A stretch of 42,360 nt of DNA, taken from the NCBI GenBank assembly GCA_947632385.1, contig CANRPD010000016.1:1-42360 (forward strand), read 5' to 3'. Positions within the stretch are counted from its first letter, which is position 1; each line of letters begins with the position of its first letter. Below the pieces are notes generated by a model. It saw nothing but the letters and a program-made list of their open reading frames with translations. It was not told the origin of the DNA and searched no databases. The translations under genes were made by a program, and so were the position numbers. This DNA comes from an uncultured Clostridia bacterium. GTDB taxonomy: Bacteria > Bacillota > Clostridia > Oscillospirales > Acutalibacteraceae. This document shows, in pieces, positions 1 to 7,830 of this stretch.

Positions 1-111
1 GTCCTGGGGCGGGGGCGTGGAGACAAAATGGGGAGGCTTCCCGGCTGCAGCGGGGCGTCTCTCCCCGGCCCGGGCGGGCGCGGCACCGGCGGGGAGCAGG
101 CGCGTTTTTCC

Positions 112-140
112 TTGACAGCGCACCCGTTTCCCCGTACAAT
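112..140 (+). promoter_or_regulatory. sigma-A promoter of the Nim-like gene
   Basis: TTGACA at 112-117, a 17-base spacer, and TACAAT at 135-140. The -35 is perfect and the -10 has one mismatch. It lies about 54 bases before the start codon at 194. The first 110 bases of the window hold no gene that I can support. Confidence 0.8.
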
Positions 141-193
141 GAGAGCAGCCCGGCCGCTCCCGGGCCGCATCTCACCCGAAAGGAGCCTTTTTC

Positions 194-700
194 ATGTCTG
201 AACCCACCCCGTTCCGTCCCCTGCGCCGTGCGGCGCAGGCCCTTTCCCCGGAGGACTGCACCGCCGTGCTGGAACGCGCCTCCTCCGGCGTGCTGGCCCT
301 GCTGGGGGACGGCGAATACCCCTACGCCGTGCCCCTGAATTTCTGCCTGGAGGAGGACGCGCTCTTCTTCCACGGGGCCCTTGCCGGCCACCGGGTGGAC
401 GCCATGGGCGCCTGCGCCAAGGCCTCCTTCTGCGTGGTGGACTGGGAGCAGGTCCAGCCCGACCGCTACGCCACGGATTTCCGCAGCGTCATCGTCTTCG
501 GCACCCTGGCCCCGGTGGAGGACCCCGCCCAGCGCCAGCGGGCCCTGGAGGCCTTCGCCCGGAAATACTGCCCCGACCACCCGGAGGAACGCCGCCTGCG
601 GCAGATCGCCCTGGAGTCCCCCGGCACCCTGGTCGCCCGCCTGGAGATCCATCACGTCTCCGGCAAGGTCAGCCGCTCCCTGGCGGCGCCCCAGCCCTGA
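194..700 (+). CDS. Nim-like / pyridoxamine 5'-phosphate oxidase-fold flavin-binding protein
   Basis: A 168-residue protein of the PPOX split-barrel superfamily, closest in pattern to the NimA (5-nitroimidazole reductase-like) group. The hallmark stretch is YPYAVPLNF followed by LFFHGALAGHR near residues 43-67, where this family binds FMN and places its conserved His. The length is normal. The ATG at 194 follows AAAGGAG at 179-185, and a sigma-A promoter lies directly upstream. No signal peptide is seen, so it is cytoplasmic. Its substrate cannot be read from sequence. Many members are uncharacterised flavin reductases, so nitroimidazole resistance should not be assumed. It stands alone, convergent with ispE. 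Confidence 0.85.
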   Translation: MSEPTPFRPLRRAAQALSPEDCTAVLERASSGVLALLGDGEYPYAVPLNFCLEEDALFFHGALAGHRVDAMGACAKASFCVVDWEQVQPDRYATDFRSVIVFGTLAPVEDPAQRQRALEAFARKYCPDHPEERRLRQIALESPGTLVARLEIHHVSGKVSRSLAAPQP

Positions 701-720
701 CCCCCGGTGCTGGCCGCCGG

Positions 721-770
721 CCCCGCCGTCTCCCCGCCCGCGCTGCCGCGCGGGCGGGGAGACGGCGGGG
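721..770. repeat. Perfect 22-bp GC-rich inverted repeat
   Basis: Arms 721-742 and 749-770 are perfectly complementary, with a 6-base loop CTGCCG. It lies 20 bases after the Nim-like stop codon and has no T-tract, so it is not a typical intrinsic terminator. The stem contains CCGTCTC/GAGACGG, which is also the core of the outer stem of the cloverleaf repeats elsewhere in the window. It may be a collapsed relative of them. Confidence 0.75.
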
Positions 771-791
771 GCCGGTCCACCGCAAAGCCCA

Positions 792-827
792 AAACAGGCG
801 GCCTTCCTGCCGGAAAACCGCCTGTTT
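792..827 (-). terminator. Intrinsic terminator after ispE
   Basis: A 10-bp perfect stem (792-801 with 818-827) starts 10 bases past the ispE stop. On the minus strand it is followed by TTTT. The sequence is nearly symmetric, so it could also stop rightward transcripts from the Nim-like gene. Confidence 0.7.
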
Positions 828-836
828 CTCTCAGAT

Positions 837-1697
837 TCAGTTCAGCCGTTCCACGCCGCACCGCACCGGCCGGGCCCGATAGATCTCCCCTTTGCCTTCC
901 AGCAGCCGGACCGCATTCCCCGCCGCCTCCGCCGAGTCGAAGATCCCGTACACCACCGACCCGCTGCCGGTCATCAGCGTGCCCAGCGCCCCGCCGGAGG
1001 TCATGGCCGCCTTGATCTCCTTCACCTGCATGAGCCGCAGCGCCTCCTCGAACCGGTTGTACAGCCGCCGGGAGATCCCCTCCAGACCCCCCGCCTCCAG
1101 CGCCTCCAGCAGCCGGGGCGTGGCGTGGGTCCGCCCTCCGGGCGCCTGGTCCAGCAGGGCAAAGGCCCGGGGCGTGCTCACCCCGGCGGGGGGCTTGCAC
1201 AGCACCAGCTGGCAGTCCGGCAGCGGCGGCACAGGGGTCAGCTCCTCGCCGATCCCCCCGCAGCGCAGTGTGCCGCCGAACAGGCAGAAGGCTACGTCCG
1301 CCCCCACCCGGGCCCCCAGCAGCCGCAGCTGCTCCCGGTCCAGGGGCTCCCCATACAGCCCGTTGAGCCCCACGAGCACCGCCGCCGCGTCGGCGCTGCC
1401 GCCGCCCAGTCCCGCCCGGCTGGGGATCCGCTTCGTCAGCCGCACGGTGCAGCCGCCGGCGGTCCCCGTGGCCTCAAAAAACGCCTGGGCCGCCTGATAG
1501 GCGCTGTTGCGCCGATCCGTGGGCAGGTATTTGCGGTCGCAGAACACCCGGATCTGCCCCGCCGGCCCCGGCACCACCTCCACCAGGTCGCACAGGGAGA
1601 CGCTCTGCATCACCGTGTCCAGCAGGTGATATCCGTCCGCCCGCCGGCCCACCACGTCCAGCGTCAGGTTGATTTTCCCGTATGCCTTCAACTTCAT
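837..1697 (-). CDS. ispE: 4-diphosphocytidyl-2-C-methyl-D-erythritol kinase
   Basis: IspE is a GHMP kinase that phosphorylates CDP-methylerythritol in the non-mevalonate (MEP) isoprenoid pathway. The 286-residue protein begins MKLKAYGKINLTLDV, typical of the family. It has the ATP-binding glycine loop PSRAGLGGGSADAA, and the C-terminal GSGSVVYGIF stretch corresponds to the third GHMP motif. The frame stays open upstream, but the start at 1697 is chosen because AAGGAGG sits 7 bases before it and the protein aligns from there. The upstream 500 bases are repetitive and non-coding. A terminator follows directly. Confidence 0.95.
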   Translation of the reverse strand: MKLKAYGKINLTLDVVGRRADGYHLLDTVMQSVSLCDLVEVVPGPAGQIRVFCDRKYLPTDRRNSAYQAAQAFFEATGTAGGCTVRLTKRIPSRAGLGGGSADAAAVLVGLNGLYGEPLDREQLRLLGARVGADVAFCLFGGTLRCGGIGEELTPVPPLPDCQLVLCKPPAGVSTPRAFALLDQAPGGRTHATPRLLEALEAGGLEGISRRLYNRFEEALRLMQVKEIKAAMTSGGALGTLMTGSGSVVYGIFDSAEAAGNAVRLLEGKGEIYRARPVRCGVERLN

Positions 1698-1711
1698 ACC
1701 CATTCCTCCTT

Positions 1712-2110
1712 GGTCCGTGCCCGGACGGGCCAATGTCGCGGCCCCTGCCGAGGCGGGGCAATGACGCGGTCCGTGGCCGGACGGGCCTATGCCGCGGGCA
1801 AGCGCCAACAAACCGAAAGTGGGTCATCGCGCCCGCTAGTGTCCTGTAGTCCAAAGTCGCGCACTGGTTTCTTCGGTCAGCCGGCAACCCCTCGCGCCAG
1901 CCGATTTGCGAAACGGGCCAGCGGCCCCACCCGCCTCCCCCGTCTCGCCGCCTGCCTGCGGCAGGCGCTTTTGCTCCGCAAAAGGGGGCGCGGGACAAGT
2001 CCAGTCCCGCGCCCGCGAGACGGCGTCCATGGCCGGACGTGGCAAGTCGCGGCCCCTGCCGGGGCGGGGCAACGTCGCGGACCAGAGCCTACGGGACGAA
2101 AATGGGCCGT
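1712..2110. repeat. Mosaic non-coding repeat block I (between the DUF362 gene and ispE)
   Basis: This gap of more than 500 bases holds no gene. Its reverse complement shares modules with 17.8-18.25 kb and 18.54-18.84 kb. A palindromic module built around GCCCCGCCYCGGCAGGGGCC occurs here twice (about 1712-1790 and 2029-2080). A module of about 80 bases (1844-1930) containing CTGGCGCGAGGGGTTGCC and GCGCGACTTTGGACTAC is shared with 18640-18717. A cloverleaf repeat sits at 1940-2023. The part from 2111 to 2225 is low-complexity C- and A-rich sequence with nothing recognised. Confidence 0.8.
1940..2023 (-). repeat. Cloverleaf repeat, copy I (complete)
   Basis: The outer stem is 1940-1948 with 2015-2023 (9 bp, CCGTCTCGC/GCGAGACGG). 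It closes three consecutive perfect hairpins: 1949-1955/1961-1967 (7 bp), 1968-1974/1978-1984 (7 bp, CTTTTGC arms) and 1986-1996/2004-2014 (11 bp). Only base 1985 is left unpaired at the four-way junction. It is the same element as 17804-17891, in the opposite orientation. The 11-bp arm differs in sequence between the copies but stays paired. Confidence 0.85.
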
Positions 2111-2225
2111 CGCGCCCGCCAGCCTGCTCAATGAGAAAGCAACACTCGCAAAACCCCCAAACCCTGCACGGACCCGGCCGCAACCCCGCCAAAACGCCCC
2201 CGAACCGGTCCCAAACCCCGCCGGA

Positions 2226-3356
2226 TCACAGCTTCAGCAGGCTCAGGCGTTTCACCTGGATGCAGTGCTGGGGGCACATCTCCTGGCAGCAGAAGCACCG
2301 GATGCACCGGCTGGAGTCGATCTGGGCCTTTCGGTCCACCAGGGTGATGGTGTGCTGGGGGCAGCTTTCGGCGCATTTGCCGCAGCCCACGCACCGTTTC
2401 CGGTCGATCTTCGGCCGGGGCGTCACCCATTTTTTGGCCATGGGCCGCAGCGCCCGGGGCAGCCGGTCCACAAAGTCGGTGCTGCTGACCTTCGCCTTGC
2501 GAAAATCCGGGGCGGCCAGGGCGGCAAAGTCGTCGCCGAGGAGCTCCACCTCCCCCAGGGTCCGGGGCCCCAGGCCCCGCTGGGCGCCGATGCGCAGCAT
2601 GTCCACGTTTTCGGGGACCATGCCCAGCAGGGCGGCCACCGCCACGTCGGCGGCAAAGGGATTGCGCCCTGCCGCCACCAGCCCCAGCTCCCGGCGGTCG
2701 CCGCCGGTGGGGCCGTCCCCCTCCATGGCCCAAATGCCGTCCATCACCGTGAACTGCGGAGCCAGGAATTCCGCCAGATCCACCAGCATCTCGCTGAAAT
2801 CCCCCCGCTCCGGGAAACGGCAGTGCAGCTCGGGCTTTTGCAGCCCCGGCACGCAGCCGAACAGGTTCTTCACCGCACCGGAGTACCCCACCATGGAGTG
2901 GGTCTTCACCTTGGGCAGGTCGATGAGGTAATCGGCCCCCAAAAACGGCTCCACGATGGGCGCCTGGCGGCACCGGCGGCCCTGGGGCAGGGCCACCTCC
3001 CGGCTCTGGCAGTCGGTGTACAGCAAAAAGCCGTTGGCCTCGGCCATTTGGGTGTAGCCGCAGCCCTTGAAATGCCCCCGCATCACGCCGGGAGCGTAGG
3101 GCCCGCCGGGGCTCTCGGCGATGAGCACCCGGGCCCCGGTCTTCTGCACGCAGCGGCCCACCGCCTGGACGAACAGCGGGTGGGTGACGGCGGCCGCCGC
3201 CGGGTCCGAGCGGAGGATGAGGTTGGGCTTGAGCACCGCGGTCATGCCGGGGCGCAGGTCGTCGTAGACCCCGAAGGTGCGGAAGATCCGGTCGATGACC
3301 GGCTCCAGGGCATCGGGGTCGTAGGTCCGGAGCTGTTTGAGCAAAACGGTTTCCAT
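2226..3356 (-). CDS. DUF362 protein with C-terminal two-cluster ferredoxin domain
   Basis: 376 residues. Residues of about 1-300 match the DUF362 family (LKPNL near residue 43, DLPKVKTHSMVGYSGAVKNLFG near 145-166), a domain of unknown catalytic role. The C-terminal 60 residues carry two CxxCxxCxxxC motifs (CVGCGKCAESC and CIRCFCCQEMC) for two [4Fe-4S] clusters. There is no membrane segment. It probably transfers electrons in the cytoplasm, with an unknown partner. It starts at an ATG after GGGAGGG, 15 bases downstream of the aminotransferase gene. The operon position suggests a job linked to amino-acid metabolism, but this is inference. Confidence 0.88.
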   Translation of the reverse strand: METVLLKQLRTYDPDALEPVIDRIFRTFGVYDDLRPGMTAVLKPNLILRSDPAAAAVTHPLFVQAVGRCVQKTGARVLIAESPGGPYAPGVMRGHFKGCGYTQMAEANGFLLYTDCQSREVALPQGRRCRQAPIVEPFLGADYLIDLPKVKTHSMVGYSGAVKNLFGCVPGLQKPELHCRFPERGDFSEMLVDLAEFLAPQFTVMDGIWAMEGDGPTGGDRRELGLVAAGRNPFAADVAVAALLGMVPENVDMLRIGAQRGLGPRTLGEVELLGDDFAALAAPDFRKAKVSSTDFVDRLPRALRPMAKKWVTPRPKIDRKRCVGCGKCAESCPQHTITLVDRKAQIDSSRCIRCFCCQEMCPQHCIQVKRLSLLKL

Positions 3357-3371
3357 GGGGTCCCTCCCGGG

Positions 3372-4544
3372 TCAGAGATCGTGTTGGAGAAAGGCGTGGA
3401 TGCGCTCCAAGGCCTCGGCGATGTGGGCGATGGAGTAGGAGTAGGAGATGCGCACATAGCCCTCGCCGCTGGCGCCGAAGGCGTCCCCCGGCACCACGGC
3501 CACCCGCCGGGCGTAGAGGAGCTTTTCGCAGAATGCCTGGGAGGTGAGGCCCGTGGACTGGATGGACGGGAAGACGTAGAAGGCGCCCTCGGGCTCGAAG
3601 CAGGGCAGGCCCATTTTGTTGAGCCCGTCCACGATGAGCCGCCGGCGCAGGTCGTACTGCCGGCGCATGTAGGCCACGTCCTCGTCGCCGTTTTTCAGGG
3701 CCTCGATGGCGGCATACTGGCTGGTGGTGGGGGCGCTCATGATGGCGAACTGGTGCAGCTTGGTCATCAGGGCCAGGATCTCCCGGGGGCCGGCGGCATA
3801 GCCCAGGCGCCAGCCGGTCATGGAATAGGTCTTGGAGAAGCCGTTGATGAGCACGGTGCGCTCCCGCATTCCCGGCAGGGAGGAAAAGGCCACGTGGGCG
3901 GCCCCGCCGTAGGTCAGTTCGGCGTAGATCTCGTCGGAGAGGACCAGCAGCCCGTGGCGCTCCACCACCCGGGCCACGGCCTCCAGGTCCTCCCGGCGCA
4001 TGACGGCCCCGGTGGGGTTGTTGGGATAGGGCAGGATCAGCAGCTTGCTCTTTGCGGTGATCTTCGCTTCCAGCGCCTCCGCCGTGAGGCGAAAGCCGTT
4101 TTCCGCCCGGGTCTCCACGGTGACGGGCACGCCGCCGGCCATGCGGGTGATGGGCACGTAGCAGACGAAGCTGGGCTCCGGGATGAGCACCTCGTCCCCG
4201 GGGTTCAGGAGAGAGCGCACGCACAGGTCGATGGCCTCGGACCCGCCCACGGTGACCAGGATCTCGGTGGCGGGGTCGTAGTCCACGGCGTAGTGGCGGC
4301 TGAGGAACCGGCCGATCTCCTGGCGCAGGGCGGCAAAGCCCCGGTTGGGGGTGTAGCGGGTGCGGCCCTTTTCCAGGGAGGCGATGCCCTCCTCCCGGAT
4401 GTGCCAGGGGGTGTGGAAGTCCGGCTCGCCCACGGAGAGGGAGATGACGTCCTCCATCTCGTTGGCGATGTCGAAAAACCGGCGGATGCCCGACGGGGGC
4501 AGCTGCTGGAGGATCCGGTTGGTCCGCTGGGTATAGTCAATCAC
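3372..4544 (-). CDS. PLP-dependent class I/II aminotransferase
   Basis: A 390-residue fold-type I aminotransferase of the AspC/AraT/PatA-like group. Visible landmarks are YTPNRGFAALR (substrate loop), [10 protein letters not shown] (PLP phosphate/ring region), the PLP lysine in FSKTYSMTGWRLGYAAGP, and the C-terminal carboxylate-binding arginine in YVRISYS. Start is GTG at 4544 with GGGAG 7 bases before it. The start lies inside the end of the Lrp gene (8-base overlap), which indicates translational coupling. Substrate cannot be fixed from sequence; aromatic, branched-chain or aspartate-type are all possible. The Lrp/AsnC partner suggests it responds to amino acids. Confidence 0.9.
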   Translation of the reverse strand: MIDYTQRTNRILQQLPPSGIRRFFDIANEMEDVISLSVGEPDFHTPWHIREEGIASLEKGRTRYTPNRGFAALRQEIGRFLSRHYAVDYDPATEILVTVGGSEAIDLCVRSLLNPGDEVLIPEPSFVCYVPITRMAGGVPVTVETRAENGFRLTAEALEAKITAKSKLLILPYPNNPTGAVMRREDLEAVARVVERHGLLVLSDEIYAELTYGGAAHVAFSSLPGMRERTVLINGFSKTYSMTGWRLGYAAGPREILALMTKLHQFAIMSAPTTSQYAAIEALKNGDEDVAYMRRQYDLRRRLIVDGLNKMGLPCFEPEGAFYVFPSIQSTGLTSQAFCEKLLYARRVAVVPGDAFGASGEGYVRISYSYSIAHIAEALERIHAFLQHDL

Positions 4545-5034
4545 ACAGGTTGCTCCCTCTCTCGTCGATTTCCTCGTACTCGCTGTGGAAGATCACGCCG
4601 CCCTCCTTGTACCGGGTGAGGACGAAGTGGGTGGCGGTGGACAGGACCCCCTCGATGGGGGCCAGGCGGCGGGCCACGAACATGGCGATGTCCGACATGG
4701 TCTTGCCGGCCACGGTGACGGCCAGGTCAAAGCCGCCGGACATGAGGGCCACGGAGCGGACCTCCGGGAAATTCATGATGCGGCCGGCGATCTCGTCGAA
4801 GCCGGTGTCCTTCTTCGGGGTGACCTTCAACTCGATGAGGGCGGTGGCCGCCGGGGCGGAGACCCGCTCCCAGTTCACCAGGGTGCGGTAGCCCTTGATG
4901 ACGCCCTCCTTTTCCAGCCGGGCCACGGCGCTGCGGACCTCCTCCTCGCTGACGCCCAGCATGGCGGAGAGCTGGGCGGGGGTGAGCTTGGCATCTTCCT
5001 CCAAAAGCTCCAAAAGGGATTCGTTTTCCAGCAT
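4537..5034 (-). CDS. Lrp/AsnC family transcriptional regulator
   Basis: 165 residues. An N-terminal winged helix-turn-helix (about residues 15-55, LTPAQLSAMLGVSEEEVRSA) is followed by a RAM/AsnC ligand-binding domain (about 65-150). Family members form octamers or other assemblies that sense amino acids and control transport and transamination genes. The ATG at 5034 follows AAGGAGG. Because it overlaps the aminotransferase gene, it probably controls its own operon according to that enzyme's substrate or product. The C-terminal 15 residues are acidic and longer than in most relatives. Confidence 0.9.
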   Translation of the reverse strand: MLENESLLELLEEDAKLTPAQLSAMLGVSEEEVRSAVARLEKEGVIKGYRTLVNWERVSAPAATALIELKVTPKKDTGFDEIAGRIMNFPEVRSVALMSGGFDLAVTVAGKTMSDIAMFVARRLAPIEGVLSTATHFVLTRYKEGGVIFHSEYEEIDERGSNLCD

Positions 5035-5065
5035 GACAGTACCTCCTTGTTGCCCGCGAACGGGG

Positions 5066-5515
5066 TCAGATCAGTTCCCAGTCCCAGTCCTTGGGGGCCC
5101 GGGGATACCAGAATTCGCCGTACTCCCCCAAAAACACCCGGAGCAGGGGCTGGAAGTCAGCGACCAGGCGATGTTCGGTCAGGGTGGCCAAAGGCGTCCA
5201 GAACACGGCCCCCTCGGCGGAGGAGCGGACCTGGCCGGTGTAGCGGGCGGCGCGGTAGAGCAGCACCACGTACCGGGCGCCGGTGTCGTTGTAAAAATCC
5301 TTGACGCCGCAGAGGACGGGGTCCTCCACGGTGAGGCCGGTCTCCTCCATCACCTCCCGGATCACGGCGGCGGTGAAGGACTCCCCGGGCTCCACGTGGC
5401 CCCCGGGGAACACCACCCCGGGCCAGCCGGGATCGTTGCGGTCCTGGACCAGCACGTTGCCCGCGCCGTCGGTGACCATGCACATGTTGGTGAAGATGAC
5501 ATTTTCCACTGCCAT
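5066..5515 (-). CDS. NUDIX hydrolase (8-oxo-dGTP diphosphatase-like)
   Basis: 149 residues with a complete Nudix box, GGHVEPGES followed by REVMEETGL, at about residues 38-60. The three glutamates of the REVMEE part of the box bind Mg. Family members cleave nucleoside diphosphates linked to another moiety. The short length and WPGVVFPGGHVEPGES context fit MutT/YjhB-like nucleotide-pool enzymes, but the true substrate is open. The RBS AAGGAAGGG lies before the ATG. It sits 21 bases after the PHP phosphatase stop and 31 bases before the Lrp start, so it is co-transcribed. Confidence 0.88.
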   Translation of the reverse strand: MAVENVIFTNMCMVTDGAGNVLVQDRNDPGWPGVVFPGGHVEPGESFTAAVIREVMEETGLTVEDPVLCGVKDFYNDTGARYVVLLYRAARYTGQVRSSAEGAVFWTPLATLTEHRLVADFQPLLRVFLGEYGEFWYPRAPKDWDWELI

Positions 5516-5536
5516 TGGGGGATCCCTTCCTTTCGT

Positions 5537-6343
5537 CTATCGAATGGGCAGCAGCTGGGGCTGCCGGCCGCGGTACAGGGCAAAGTGGGTAAAGCCGCAG
5601 GAGAGGAGCAGCTCCAGGCCGTCGTCGATGCCGAAGCCCAAGTCCTGGGTCCGGTGGGCGTCGCTGCCCAGGGTGACCAGCCGCCCGCCCTTCTCCCGGT
5701 AGCGGCGCAGGAGGGGGCCGTCGGGCAGGGGACGGCCCAGGGTGCGGTAGCCGGAGGTGTTCACCTCCAGGGCCTTGTCCCGGCGGATGAGGGCCTCGAA
5801 GATGGCGTCGATGGCGGGGAGATGGGGGGTGAGGTCCATCTTGAGGCCGCCCAGGCCCTCCAGATACCGGATGGGGTAGGTGAGGTGGCCCAGGGAGTCG
5901 AAATCGGCGGTCTCCGCCAGCGCCAGGAGCTCCTGCCAATAGCGGGCCAGCAGGGCGTGGGCCCGGGGGAGCTCCTCCTGGGTGAAGCGCATGAAGTAAA
6001 AATCCTCCTCCCCCAGGAGGTTGTGCAGGGAGCCGATGACGAAATCGTAGGGACGCTCCAGGACCTCCGCCGCGGCGGCGGGGTCTTCCAGGGGCTGGCC
6101 CACCTCGATGCCCCGGAGGAAGCACAGGCCCTCCGGCGGCTGGGCGGCGGACATTTCCGCCCAGGCCCGGGCGGCGCGGTCCCGGTATTCGGAGGCAAAG
6201 GCCTGGCACTCGCAGTGGTCGGTGAGGGTGAGGGCCCAGAGGCCCAGCTCCCGGGCACGGGCGAGCTTCTGCGCCACGGTGTCGTGGCCGTCGGGGGAGC
6301 AGTGGGAGTGGTTGTGGCAGTCGCAGGCGTATGTAAATCGCAT
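5537..6343 (-). CDS. PHP-domain phosphoesterase, histidinol-phosphatase-like
   Basis: 268 residues of the PHP metallo-hydrolase family, HisK-like group. Metal ligands are visible as DCHNHSHCSPDG (residues 8-19), TDHCE near 41, an E in GIEVGQ, H in GSLHN, H in LGHL, and GSDAHR near residue 227. Family members hydrolyse histidinol phosphate or related phosphomonoesters. No other his gene is present, so histidine synthesis is not proven. It is the first gene of the minus-strand operon, with its own promoter at 6395-6423. The RBS AAAGGAA lies before the ATG at 6343. Confidence 0.87.
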   Translation of the reverse strand: MRFTYACDCHNHSHCSPDGHDTVAQKLARARELGLWALTLTDHCECQAFASEYRDRAARAWAEMSAAQPPEGLCFLRGIEVGQPLEDPAAAAEVLERPYDFVIGSLHNLLGEEDFYFMRFTQEELPRAHALLARYWQELLALAETADFDSLGHLTYPIRYLEGLGGLKMDLTPHLPAIDAIFEALIRRDKALEVNTSGYRTLGRPLPDGPLLRRYREKGGRLVTLGSDAHRTQDLGFGIDDGLELLLSCGFTHFALYRGRQPQLLPIR

Positions 6344-6394
6344 GGAATGGGTTCCTTTCCGGCGTGAGATCCCGGCGGGAGGCCGATCGATATC

Positions 6395-6423
6395 ATTCTA
6401 CCATACTCCCGGCAAAAAGAAAA
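6395..6423 (-). promoter_or_regulatory. Promoter of the PHP-NUDIX-Lrp-aminotransferase operon
   Basis: On the minus strand: TTTTCT (6418-6423), 17 bases, and an extended -10 TGG-TAGAAT with TAGAAT at 6395-6400. The -35 is weak, so the TGn extension probably matters. Confidence 0.6.
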
Positions 6424-6447
6424 GCCCCGGGAAAGTTTCCGGAAAGG

Positions 6448-6476
6448 TTTTCTTTTGGGCGCAAATGTGCTAGAAT
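6448..6476 (+). promoter_or_regulatory. Promoter of the esterase-sulfatase pair
   Basis: TTTTCT (6448-6453), 17 bases, and an extended -10 TGC-TAGAAT with TAGAAT at 6471-6476. It has the same element sequences as the divergent promoter 50 bases away. Confidence 0.65.
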
Positions 6477-6508
6477 GGAGAAAATCCACAAGGCAGGGAG
6501 GCATTTTG

Positions 6509-7810
6509 ATGCAGACGACGGTACAGACCGCGCTGGGCAGGCTGGAGGGCGTGACCAGCGCAGACGGACAGACAGTGATCTTCAAGGGCGTGCCCTACGC
6601 CAAGCCTCCGGTGGGCCCCCGGCGGTTCCGCCGGCCGGAGCCCCCGGAGCCCTGGGACGGGGTGCGGCCGTGCAAGGAATTTTCCGGGCGGTGCCCCCAG
6701 GCGGACCTGAACGGGATGGACTTTTACGGCCGGGAATTCTACGACGTGCCGCTGCCCGCCCACGACGAGGACTGCCTGTACCTCAACGTGTGGACCCCCG
6801 CCAGCGCCACCCCGGAGAGCCGGCTGCCGGTGCTGTTCTGGATCCACGGCGGGGCGTTCCTCCACGGGTGCGGCAGCGAGAAGGAATTTGACGGGGAGGG
6901 CTTTGCCAAAAAGGGCGTGATCCTGGTGACGGTGAACTACCGAGTGAACGTGTTCGGGTTCTTTGCCCACCCCGACCTGGAAAAAGAAAACCCGGAGGGG
7001 GTCTCCGGCAACTACGGCATCCTGGACCAGCTGTGCGCCCTGAACTGGGTGCGCAGCCACATCGGGGCCTTTGGCGGCGACCCGGAGCGGATCACCGTGG
7101 CGGGACAGTCCGCCGGGTGCATGAGCGTGCAGACGCTGATCTCCTCTCCCCTGTCCCGGGGGTTGATGCAGGGGGCCATCCTGCAGAGCGGCGGGGGGAT
7201 CCGGTCCTTTGCCTCCACCGCCACCCGGGAGGACCTGTGGGCCCTCTCCCGGAAGCTGATGGAGCAGCTGGGGGTCCACACGGTGGAGGAGCTGCGGGCA
7301 GTGCCCGCCCTCAGCCTGCGGGACGCGGCCTATGGAGTGCTCTCGGAAGGGCTGGGCTGGCGGCCCCATGTGGACGGCTGGCTGCTGGAGCAGACCACCG
7401 ACGAGGCGGCCCTTTCCGGGAACATCCTGGACATCGCCTACCTGATCGGGTCCACCTCCGGGGACATCGGCGGCGGAGAGCTGCTGCAGACCGCTGGGGC
7501 CGCCTGGTGTGACAATCAGCAGCGGCTGGGCCGGAAGCCCGGGTATCTCTACTACTTCGACCGGGACCTGCCCGGAGACGACGCCGGGGCGTTCCACTCC
7601 AGCGAGCTGTGGTATGAATTCGAGACCCTGGACCGCTGCTGGCGGCCCTGGGAGCCCTGCGACCGGGCCCTGGCCCAGGCGGTGTCCGGCTATTGGGCGA
7701 ATTTTGTGAAGCACGGCGACCCCAACGGGGAGGGCCTGCCCCAGTGGACCCCCTACACCCGGGAGCAGCCCGGCAAAATGTGCCTGGGCAGCACCGTTCG
7801 GATGGCCTGA
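6509..7810 (+). CDS. Type B carboxylesterase (para-nitrobenzyl esterase family)
   Basis: 433 residues, an alpha/beta hydrolase of the carboxylesterase type B family. The oxyanion region is WIHGGAF near residue 111, the nucleophile Ser is in AGQSAGCMSV near residue 203, and the probable catalytic His is in AFHSSELWYEF. The frame is open earlier, but the ATG at 6509 has GGGAGG just before it and family homology begins there (LGRLEGV). It is shorter than the usual 480-550 residues, with a compact middle region. There is no signal peptide. It is followed after 20 bases by the sulfatase, so the two may act on the same imported ester. The substrate is unknown. Confidence 0.88.
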   Translation: MQTTVQTALGRLEGVTSADGQTVIFKGVPYAKPPVGPRRFRRPEPPEPWDGVRPCKEFSGRCPQADLNGMDFYGREFYDVPLPAHDEDCLYLNVWTPASATPESRLPVLFWIHGGAFLHGCGSEKEFDGEGFAKKGVILVTVNYRVNVFGFFAHPDLEKENPEGVSGNYGILDQLCALNWVRSHIGAFGGDPERITVAGQSAGCMSVQTLISSPLSRGLMQGAILQSGGGIRSFASTATREDLWALSRKLMEQLGVHTVEELRAVPALSLRDAAYGVLSEGLGWRPHVDGWLLEQTTDEAALSGNILDIAYLIGSTSGDIGGGELLQTAGAAWCDNQQRLGRKPGYLYYFDRDLPGDDAGAFHSSELWYEFETLDRCWRPWEPCDRALAQAVSGYWANFVKHGDPNGEGLPQWTPYTREQPGKMCLGSTVRMA

Positions 7811-7830
7811 GACGGCCGAAGGAGCACACC

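Noticed and set aside
721-770. Intrinsic terminator of the Nim-like gene
   Set aside because: The stem is perfect but no T-tract follows on either strand; the hairpin at 792-827 is a better terminator.
381-4619. Open frame of about 1400 codons on the plus strand
   Set aside because: It runs antisense to several clearly homologous minus-strand genes; its translation is low-complexity and rich in Pro, Gly, His and Arg, as expected for shadows in high-GC DNA.
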